Part shown: positions 1 to 5,729 of the stretch, piece by piece
How the letters are laid out: every line of letters begins with the position of its first letter
How positions within the stretch are numbered: position 1 is the first letter of the stretch
From: Puniceicoccales bacterium
GTDB lineage: Bacteria; Verrucomicrobiota; Verrucomicrobiia; Opitutales; LL51
Direction of reading: 5' to 3'
Length of the DNA: 6,637 bases
NCBI GenBank assembly: GCA_031268545.1
Contig: JAIRXD010000021.1
Location: 1-6,637, forward strand
Program-made: the position numbers and the translations under genes
Notes under the pieces: model-generated
Databases searched by the model: none
What the model was told of the DNA's origin: nothing
The model's input: only the letters and a program-made list of their open reading frames with translations

Positions 1-152
1 GCTTGGCCTCCTTCGTTGGCTTCTTATTGGCCACAGCTTTGACTTCCTTCTTCGATGACGGCTTGGCCTCCTTCGTTGGCTTCTTATTGGCCACAGCTTT
101 GACTTCCTTCTTCGGTGACGGCTTGGCCTCCTTCGTTGGCTTCTTATTGGCC
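1..152 (-). repeat. 60-bp in-frame tandem repeat, about 2.5 units in window
   Basis: Positions 1-60 and 61-120 differ at one base (a versus g at 55/115), and 121-152 repeats the first 32 bases of the unit before the sequence diverges. Each unit encodes 20 residues of the type PSSKKEVKAVANKKPTKEAK; the single difference changes Ser to Pro. The array lies inside the coding region of the basic protein and touches the window edge, so its true copy number is unknown. Near-identity implies recent duplication or slippage. Confidence 0.95.
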
Positions 153-418
153 TCCTTCTTAGGTTTCTTTAGCCCCTGGCTTCCAGAATTAGTGCTAGAA
201 CTATTAACAGACAACATTGCAACCTGATGCTGATGGTCATGCTTCGTAGCCTTGATCAATCGCTTCTTGGATAGCTTTTTATTATCTTTCTTGGATGTAT
301 TTTTGATTTTTTTCTTGACTGATTTAGACGCCTTTACGTTCTTTGCCATGCTTCCAGTAGGATTAGCACAACAAATAAGGCAACCAATACACCAAATTAA
401 TTTTATTTTCCAGTCCAT
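1..418 (-). CDS. Lysine-rich 20-residue-repeat protein with probable signal peptide, 3' end outside window
   Basis: Reading leftward from an ATG at 418-416, 139 codons stay open to the window edge, with an in-frame TAA just upstream at 445-443. Residues 1-6 carry two lysines; residues 7-18 (LIWCIGCLICCA) form a hydrophobic, cysteine-rich segment, followed by NPTGS. This looks like a Sec signal peptide, with possible cleavage after Ala18; there is no clean lipobox. Residues 24-59 are very rich in Lys and Ser, 59-65 is KHDHQHQ, 66-82 is a Ser/Asn/Thr linker, and from about residue 84 the protein is Lys/Ala/Pro/Glu repeats. Composition resembles histone H1-like or chlamydial Hc-type proteins, but those are cytoplasmic and DNA-binding, so the leader argues for an exported protein. 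An alternative ATG at 349 (MAKNVKASK) would remove the leader and give a cytoplasmic histone-like protein. I prefer 418 because the extra 23 codons make a coherent signal peptide. Neither start has a well-placed Shine-Dalgarno. Function unknown. Confidence 0.75.
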   Translation of the reverse strand, partial: MDWKIKLIWCIGCLICCANPTGSMAKNVKASKSVKKKIKNTSKKDNKKLSKKRLIKATKHDHQHQVAMLSVNSSSTNSGSQGLKKPKKEANKKPTKEAKPSPKKEVKAVANKKPTKEAKPSSKKEVKAVANKKPTKEAK

Positions 419-461
419 ACCTGTTTCTATTAAAACAAAATTTTACAAAATGGCAAATATG

Positions 462-467
462 ATTATA
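462..467 (-). promoter_or_regulatory. Candidate -10 box for the lysine-rich repeat gene
   Basis: The minus strand reads TATAAT, an exact sigma70-type -10 hexamer, 44 bases upstream of the ATG at 418. No good -35 sits at 16-18 bp: the hexamer at 17 bp is CAATAT, while TTTACA (494-489) is 21 bp away. In AT-rich DNA an exact match can arise by chance, so the call is tentative. Confidence 0.4.
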
Positions 468-494
468 CTGATAAATGCGATTTGATATTGTAAA

Positions 495-515
495 ATGATT
501 ACAGCGTTTAATCAT
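495..515. repeat. Inverted repeat in the divergent intergenic region, operator-like
   Basis: ATGATTA (495-501) and TAATCAT (509-515) are perfect 7-bp inverted arms around a 7-base centre. The element lies between the divergent genes starting at 418 and 609, upstream of the candidate -10 for the leftward gene. It overlaps a weak rightward promoter candidate (TTGATA at 482-487, 19 bp, TTTAAT at 507-512). The geometry suits a dimeric repressor, but a 7-bp match in AT-rich DNA may be chance. Nothing else recognisable was seen in 419-608. Confidence 0.35.
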
Positions 516-608
516 GATAAATCTTTATGGGCAATCCTATAAGATTGTATCAATAAATTTGAATGTTGTTTTCATGCAATCTTGTGATATGCATGGGAAA
601 TAGTAAAA

Positions 609-1976
609 ATGTATTTTAAAGATTTAAATAATTCTAAAACGATAGGAGCTAACTCGCTTTTCATATCCATTGGTTCATTCAATATTGTTGTCGATGCTGG
701 AATGGATCCAAAGCTTGCTGGGCTTAAAGCACTTCCAAATTTTGACCAGCTAGAGAAATTTTCCCTAGATCTGGTGCTGATAACCCATTGCCACCTGGAT
801 CACATAGGAAGTTTACCGATTTTACTGAGGGATCAACCACAGGCAAGAATATTGCTATCGCCTCCATCGCGACTGATTCTTCCCATAATGCTGGATAATG
901 CAATCACAGTTATGAAACACCAACGAGATGAACGCGGTATCAAAGAATATCCTCTCTATGGCAAAACGGAAATCTCGTCCCTGGAAGAGTTTTTTCTAGA
1001 GATGCCCAATGGCCGAACAAAGGTTTTTAAAAAATTAAACGATGAAATACGGATAACCTTCGTCCATGATGGTCATATATGTGGTGCCAGCGGAGTGTTA
1101 ATTGAACATAGGCATAGGAAAATATTTTTTTCCGGTGATGTACTATTCCGGGATCAGATAACTCTTCCAGGAGCTTTATGGCCAAAGGAAAAACTCGATG
1201 TACTGGTCATGGAGACCACCCGCGGGAACACCAAGCGTAGAGAAAATCATTCCATCCAGCAGGAAATAAATGGCCTGATTTCAAGAATTAATGCGACCAT
1301 AGAGAAAGGTGGCTCGGTGCTAATCCCTTCCTTTGCTCTGGGAAGAATGCAGGAGGTCCTCAGCATACTAAATGATGCAAGGAAAAAAAAACAGCTGATA
1401 AAAAATGTGCGTATAGTCTGTTCTGGCCTTGGATTGACGCTGGTCGATGTCTTTGATAAAATCTCGAAAAAGTATGGATTGATAAATTTTAAAAAGAGCA
1501 TCCTGAAGGATCTTAATGTGAAACCACTGCTAAAAATAGAATATCTTCACCCGGGTAAAAAACCAGCAGAATCGACAATTTTTGTGGTCAGCAGCGGGAT
1601 GATGACGGAAAATACACCCTCCTATAACATAGCAGCCTGCTTGCTTAATGACAGCAACAATTCCATATGTTTCGTGGGTTACTGCGATAAGGATACGCCG
1701 GGTGGTAAGCTACTTGCTAGTACCAAAGGTCATTCATTCCTGTTCGATACATTGAACAGGTCCATAGAAATCAATGCCCATGTAGAACATTTTGATCTGA
1801 GTGGCCATGCCGAAAGAGATGAACTACTGCAACATGCCATCGATTTTAATCCCCGGGCCATAGTGCTTACCCATGGGGAAAATGTTTCTAGAGAATGGTT
1901 TTTTGATGAACTACTCGACCGATCTCCCAATACAAAGATAGTAGATCCAGAGATAGGTATAGAATACAATATATAG
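609..1976 (+). CDS. Beta-CASP metallo-beta-lactamase-fold hydrolase, probable RNase (CPSF73-like)
   Basis: This complete 455-residue protein has the two-domain layout of beta-CASP nucleases, zinc-dependent enzymes that usually cut RNA in processing or decay. Visible metallo-beta-lactamase motifs are Asp29 in VVDAGMD, the zinc-binding THCHLDH (His60, His62, Asp64, His65), GHICGAS with His156, and FSGD with Asp177. The beta-CASP part follows: METTRGN with Glu202 (motif A position), a SVLIPSFALGR strand-turn, SSGMM at 328-332, LSGHAERDEL with His400 (motif B) and VLTHGE with His422 (motif C). All expected catalytic residues are therefore present and the enzyme should be active. No KH or other RNA-binding domain is added, and the size is normal for COG1236-type proteins. 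The ATG at 609 is preceded only by a weak GGGA about 10 bases away. The gene stands alone, divergent from the repeat protein and convergent with nifJ. Family assignment is strong; an RNA substrate is inferred from the family. Confidence 0.93.
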   Translation: MYFKDLNNSKTIGANSLFISIGSFNIVVDAGMDPKLAGLKALPNFDQLEKFSLDLVLITHCHLDHIGSLPILLRDQPQARILLSPPSRLILPIMLDNAITVMKHQRDERGIKEYPLYGKTEISSLEEFFLEMPNGRTKVFKKLNDEIRITFVHDGHICGASGVLIEHRHRKIFFSGDVLFRDQITLPGALWPKEKLDVLVMETTRGNTKRRENHSIQQEINGLISRINATIEKGGSVLIPSFALGRMQEVLSILNDARKKKQLIKNVRIVCSGLGLTLVDVFDKISKKYGLINFKKSILKDLNVKPLLKIEYLHPGKKPAESTIFVVSSGMMTENTPSYNIAACLLNDSNNSICFVGYCDKDTPGGKLLASTKGHSFLFDTLNRSIEINAHVEHFDLSGHAERDELLQHAIDFNPRAIVLTHGENVSREWFFDELLDRSPNTKIVDPEIGIEYNI

Positions 1977-1994
1977 ACTGGTCTTAGCAAATCA
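1977..1994. other. 18-bp convergent gap without a recognisable terminator
   Basis: Only 18 bases separate the TAG of the beta-CASP gene from the TGA of nifJ. The only symmetry is a short AGAC-TG-GTCT palindrome at 1975-1984 that overlaps the TAG. It has a 4-bp stem and no following T-run, so I do not call it a terminator. Transcripts from both sides probably run into the opposite gene's 3' end. Confidence 0.6.
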
Positions 1995-4900
1995 TCATTT
2001 TACAAGCGAAGCTAACATTTCGAAAAATTTATATTTTTCAGCAATCCTTTTCTCCGACAGTTCCACCAACATATCGGACCTCTCTTTATTACTACGACTT
2101 AGCAAATTAAACCTGGTTTCCGCTTGCATATACTCTGCCAAAGAAACTTTTGAAAATTTCGAATCCAAACTAAAGGCGGGTTTACCTTCGCTGGCATTTC
2201 TAGGATCAAATCTATAGAGCGGCCAATGGCCAGAATCAACGGCTTTCTTTTGCTGTTCCAGAGCTTTTCTCATATCGAATCCATGGGCAATGCAATGACA
2301 GTAAGCTATTATTATCGACGGTCCATCGTAGGATTCAGCTTCAACAAAGGCCCTAACCGTATGGCCGTCATTGGCTCCGAAGGCTACCTGAGCTACATAT
2401 ATATTTCCATAACTGACAGATAACATCCCCAGGTCTTTTTTGGCCATGGCTTTGCCATTGGCTGCAAATTTCGCCACAGCTCCCATCGGAGTAGCCTTGG
2501 ATTGCTGGCCTCCGGTATTCGAATATACCTCGGTATCAAGGACTAAAACATTGACATTTTTTCCACTGGCCAGTACGTGGTCGAGACCACCGTAGCCTAT
2601 GTCGTAGGCCCAACCATCGCCACCGACAATCCAAACGGATTTATTGATTAAATTATCTGCCAAATCAAATAATAGTTTTGATTCCAAATCATTGCAAGAA
2701 ATCAACCTGCGTTTCAACTCCTGGATTCTAGACCTCTGGGCTTCTATCTCCGAATGTTTTGTCTGGGGCGATGTGGTTAACCCATGGACGAAATCGTCAC
2801 CTAATTCGGAGGATTTTTTCAATAATAAATCCTTGGCCATGGCTTGCTTTTTATCCACAGCCACACGAATGCCGAAGCCAAATTCAGCATTGTCTTCAAA
2901 GAGAGAGTTTGCCCAGGCCGGCCCCCGGCCATTATCGTTCATCGCATAGGGAGTGGTGGGTAAATTTCCGCCATAAATCGACGAGCAACCGGTGGCATTG
3001 GCAATGATTGCTCGATCACCAAATAACTGGGTTAGCAGTTTTATATAGGGAGTTTCACCGCAACCAGCACAGGCTCCGGAAAATTCAAACAGTGGCTGAC
3101 GAAACTGTGTAGATTTCACGTCATAGGTACTAATATCGCTGTTATCATAGGGAAGTTTTTCGAAAAATTTATAATTTATCTGCTCCCTAGCGCCAAGGGT
3201 TTCTATGGGCTGCATCTCTAGAGCCCTGGCTTCGGTGGTCTTATTTTTGGCCGGGCACACCTCGGCACATAAACCACAACCGGTGCACTCCTCCGGTGAA
3301 ACCTGGACGGTAAATCCGAGATCAATCACATCCTTGGATCTAAAATTCACTGACCTAAATTCATCCGGTTGATCATCGAGTAAATTTTTTGCATAGTGCT
3401 TAGATCTAATCGCCCCATGGGGACATACAAAGGAACACTTATTGCACTGGATGCAAATATCCGGATTCCAGCCAGGGATTTCCTGGGCAATGCCACGCTT
3501 TTCCCATCTAGCCGTGCCGGCCGGCCAACTCCCATCCACCGGGAATGCGCTGACAGGTAATTCATCTCCCTGCATAGCTATCATCTTCGCTATCACATCG
3601 TTAATGAATGCTGGGGCATTGCTATCCATGGGATTGGCCATCGGCTTACCATTGAATATATCGCATACTTTCAGCTCAAATAGACGGTCCAATGTGGCAT
3701 CGACCGCATTGAAGTTCTTCTGAATAATCTGCTCTCCTTTCCTGGCGTAGGTTTTTTGGATAGATTGTTTTATTTTTTCCATGGCCTCCGCTCTGGGAAG
3801 GACCCCTGAGATGGCAAAAAAACAGGTCTGCATTATGGTATTTATCCTTCCACCCATGCCAGATTTGCGTGCCACATCGTAGGCATCTATGGCATAAAGT
3901 TTTATCTTTTTATTAAAAATACACTCTTGGACTTCTCTTGGCAATGAAGCCCAAACATGATCACTGCTAAATGGGGTATTCAATAGCAATGTGCCTCCAT
4001 AGCGCAAATACTTAAGTATATCGTATCTCTCGATGAATGAAAACTGGTGACAGGCCAGGAAATCGGCACTGGTTATCAGGTATGGTTCCTCCACCGGCCG
4101 ATCACCAAAGCGCAAATGGGATACGGTCATGGCTCCGGATTTTTTTGAATCATAGACAAAATAGGCCTGGACAAAGCGGTTGGTTTCGGTGCCTATGATT
4201 TTGATGGTGTTCTTATTAGCCCCCACAGTGCCATCCGAACCAAGTCCAAAAAATATCGCCTCAAATATCCCTTCGGAGGGCAGTTGAAAGGCCCTATCAT
4301 AGGCCAAAGATTTTTTTGTCACATCATCATCTATGCCGATCGAAAAATGGTTTCGTGGTGATGATCGATCCAGCTCGTCAAAAATAGCTCTTACCATGGC
4401 CGGTGAAAAATCCTTTGAGCCCAGTCCGTATCTACCACCGATCACCAAGGGATTGAATGATTCAGGCAGAATGCCATTATTTTTTGCTTCAAAAATCGCC
4501 GATATCACATCTAGGTATAGGGGCTCGCCGACAGCCCCGGGCTCCTTGGTTCTATCCAGCACAGCGATTGCCTTTATACTAGTTGGCAAGAGCTTAGCAA
4601 AATGCTCAATGGAAAATGGCCTGAATAATCTGACCTTGATCAGACCCACATGGCCACCATTGCCATTCAAAAAATCCACAACATTTTTAACCACTTCTCC
4701 GGAAGACCCCATGCAGATTATCACCCTATCGGGATTATCATCTCCATAATATTGAAAAATTTCATACTTCCTACCGGTTAAGGTATAGAATTTATTCATA
4801 TATTTTTCGACTATTCCGGGCACTGCATCGTAGAACCGATTGGTAGCTTCCCTGCCCTGAAAGAACACATCCGGATTCTGGGCTGTACCTCTTATAAATG

Positions 4901-5540
4901 GATTCTCCGGTGCCAATGATCTTATCCGATGCCCGGTAAGGAGATCTATGTTCATCATTTTATGCAAATCATTATCGGTCAATGGCTTGTACATGTTGAT
5001 CTCATGGGATGTTCTGAAACCATCGAAGAAATGTATGAATGGAATCCGAGATTCCAGCGTAGATACCTGGGCTATACAGGCCAGATCCTGAGCTTCTTGC
5101 ACCGAACCCGAGGCCAGCAGTGCGAATCCTGTCTGGCGACAGGCCATCACATCGGAGTGATCACAGAAAATTGACAAGGCATGGGTGGCTAAACTCCTGG
5201 CAGTCACATGCATACAAAACGGCATTAGTTCGCCTGCAATTTTGTACATATTGGGAATCATAAGCAATAGGCCCTGGGAAGCCGTAAATGTGGTCGATAG
5301 AACACCGCATTGCAGCGCTCCATGCAGGGCACCAGCGACACCAGCTTCGGATTCAAGCTGCGACAGCTCAGGGATTTGACCAAAAATATTTTTCTTTCCA
5401 GCCGTAGCCCATTCATCGGAAAATTCTGCCATGGGAGAGGATGGAGTTATTGGATAAATCGCTATCAATTCACTCAATCTATAGGCCACACTGGCCACAG
5501 CTTCGTTCGCGTCGGAAATGACGAAATCTTTATCAATCAT
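1995..5540 (-). CDS. nifJ: Pyruvate:ferredoxin (flavodoxin) oxidoreductase, homodimeric type, full length
   Basis: The 1181-residue enzyme oxidatively decarboxylates pyruvate with CoA to acetyl-CoA and CO2, passing electrons through three 4Fe-4S clusters to ferredoxin or flavodoxin in the cytoplasm. The N-terminal pyruvate-binding domain shows YPITPSSPMAE at 29-39 (Thr32), Glu65 for thiamine diphosphate and Arg115. The middle and gamma domains follow, then two ferredoxin-type motifs: CIQCNKCSFVCP (Cys696, 699, 702, 706) and CTGCGLCAEVCP (Cys752, 755, 758, 762). The proximal cluster ligands are Cys824, Cys827, Cys852 and Cys1083. The C-terminal thiamine diphosphate domain has GDGWAYDIGYGG (Asp975) and EVYSNTGGQ (Asn1008). 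Cysteine spacing matches the Desulfovibrio africanus enzyme, as I recall its numbering. The protein ends 98 residues after the last ligand, so it lacks that enzyme's long C-terminal extension. The ATG at 5540 fits the family N-terminus but has no Shine-Dalgarno. The gene has no same-strand partner in the window, so the electron acceptor is not identified. Confidence 0.98.
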   Translation of the reverse strand: MIDKDFVISDANEAVASVAYRLSELIAIYPITPSSPMAEFSDEWATAGKKNIFGQIPELSQLESEAGVAGALHGALQCGVLSTTFTASQGLLLMIPNMYKIAGELMPFCMHVTARSLATHALSIFCDHSDVMACRQTGFALLASGSVQEAQDLACIAQVSTLESRIPFIHFFDGFRTSHEINMYKPLTDNDLHKMMNIDLLTGHRIRSLAPENPFIRGTAQNPDVFFQGREATNRFYDAVPGIVEKYMNKFYTLTGRKYEIFQYYGDDNPDRVIICMGSSGEVVKNVVDFLNGNGGHVGLIKVRLFRPFSIEHFAKLLPTSIKAIAVLDRTKEPGAVGEPLYLDVISAIFEAKNNGILPESFNPLVIGGRYGLGSKDFSPAMVRAIFDELDRSSPRNHFSIGIDDDVTKKSLAYDRAFQLPSEGIFEAIFFGLGSDGTVGANKNTIKIIGTETNRFVQAYFVYDSKKSGAMTVSHLRFGDRPVEEPYLITSADFLACHQFSFIERYDILKYLRYGGTLLLNTPFSSDHVWASLPREVQECIFNKKIKLYAIDAYDVARKSGMGGRINTIMQTCFFAISGVLPRAEAMEKIKQSIQKTYARKGEQIIQKNFNAVDATLDRLFELKVCDIFNGKPMANPMDSNAPAFINDVIAKMIAMQGDELPVSAFPVDGSWPAGTARWEKRGIAQEIPGWNPDICIQCNKCSFVCPHGAIRSKHYAKNLLDDQPDEFRSVNFRSKDVIDLGFTVQVSPEECTGCGLCAEVCPAKNKTTEARALEMQPIETLGAREQINYKFFEKLPYDNSDISTYDVKSTQFRQPLFEFSGACAGCGETPYIKLLTQLFGDRAIIANATGCSSIYGGNLPTTPYAMNDNGRGPAWANSLFEDNAEFGFGIRVAVDKKQAMAKDLLLKKSSELGDDFVHGLTTSPQTKHSEIEAQRSRIQELKRRLISCNDLESKLLFDLADNLINKSVWIVGGDGWAYDIGYGGLDHVLASGKNVNVLVLDTEVYSNTGGQQSKATPMGAVAKFAANGKAMAKKDLGMLSVSYGNIYVAQVAFGANDGHTVRAFVEAESYDGPSIIIAYCHCIAHGFDMRKALEQQKKAVDSGHWPLYRFDPRNASEGKPAFSLDSKFSKVSLAEYMQAETRFNLLSRSNKERSDMLVELSEKRIAEKYKFFEMLASLVK

Positions 5541-5601
5541 AATGATTAGAATACTTTTATTGTTTAAATATTTTCAACGTCAATCGTCTTTATACTAGGA
5601 C

Positions 5602-5630
5602 TTGCAATATCTTATTTAATATGATATTAT
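5602..5630 (+). promoter_or_regulatory. Candidate sigma70-type promoter for the NTT transporter gene
   Basis: TTGCAA (5602-5607, 4 of 6 consensus) is followed after 17 bp by TATTAT (5625-5630, 5 of 6), with an extended -10 TG at 5622-5623. The predicted start near 5637 would give a leader of about 93 bases, containing the hairpin at 5649-5671. This is the best-spaced promoter pattern upstream of the transporter. Confidence 0.45.
5617..5629. promoter_or_regulatory. 13-bp palindrome over the candidate -10 boxes
   Basis: TAATATGATATTA is a perfect 6-1-6 palindrome. It covers most of the candidate -10 of the rightward promoter (5625-5630) and of the leftward one (5631-5626), a position from which a bound protein could block both. 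The sequence is all A/T except one base, so chance is a real alternative. Confidence 0.3.
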
Positions 5631-5654
5631 CTATCTGTCGTGTTTATTGGTGAA
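5626..5654 (-). promoter_or_regulatory. Candidate promoter for nifJ
   Basis: On the minus strand TTCACC (5654-5649, 4 of 6 to TTGACA) is followed after 17 bp by GATAAT (5631-5626, 5 of 6). The leader to the nifJ ATG would be about 80 bases. A second option nearer the gene, TTGAAA, 18 bp, then TATTCT, would start transcription almost at the ATG and make a nearly leaderless message. The sequence cannot decide between them. Confidence 0.35.
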
Positions 5655-5671
5655 AAATGCTTGCATTCACC
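5649..5671. repeat. Imperfect hairpin in the NTT leader
   Basis: GGTG (5649-5652), three unpaired A residues, then AATGC (5656-5660), two bases, and GCATT-CACC (5663-5671): nine complementary base pairs with one bulge. There is no T-run on either side, so it is not an intrinsic terminator. It would lie about 13-35 bases downstream of the predicted NTT transcription start and overlaps the -35 of the candidate nifJ promoter. It could be an mRNA leader structure or a protein-binding site. Confidence 0.4.
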
Positions 5672-5729
5672 CGTAAACATAATTTAGGATAATAAACGTA
5701 ATATAGTCATCTATAAGTATTTATAAAAT

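Noticed and set aside
1..152. Possible CRISPR array
   Set aside because: The 60-bp units are contiguous, without unique spacers, and keep one reading frame; they are coding tandem repeats.
3..227. Open plus-strand frame with a repeating hydrophobic product
   Set aside because: It is the complement of the lysine-rich repeat: AAG/GCC-rich codons read backward give Leu/Phe/Ala. It lacks an upstream signal, and the minus-strand reading has a coherent start and leader.
252..485. 77-residue plus-strand open frame
   Set aside because: It lies opposite the N-terminal part of the repeat protein and runs into the intergenic region; its Phe/Leu-rich product is a shadow of lysine codons.
554..561. TAAATTTG resembling the Bacteroidota TAnnTTTG promoter box
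   Set aside because: A single match in AT-rich DNA with no paired upstream TTTG at the right distance; it does not support a promoter or taxonomic call.
1975..1984. AGAC-TG-GTCT palindrome as a bidirectional terminator
   Set aside because: The stem is 4 bp with a 2-base loop and no T-run on either strand; part of it is the stop codon.
2009..2045. CGAA...TTCG stem followed by an A/T-rich stretch as a terminator for the RNase gene
   Set aside because: The 4-bp stem is weak, lies inside nifJ coding sequence and is followed by A residues first, so it is not convincing.
4333..4749. 138-residue plus-strand open frame inside nifJ
   Set aside because: nifJ is a full-length, motif-complete gene on the other strand here; the product resembles no family I recognise. 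Other short frames within 2226-5549 fail for the same reason.
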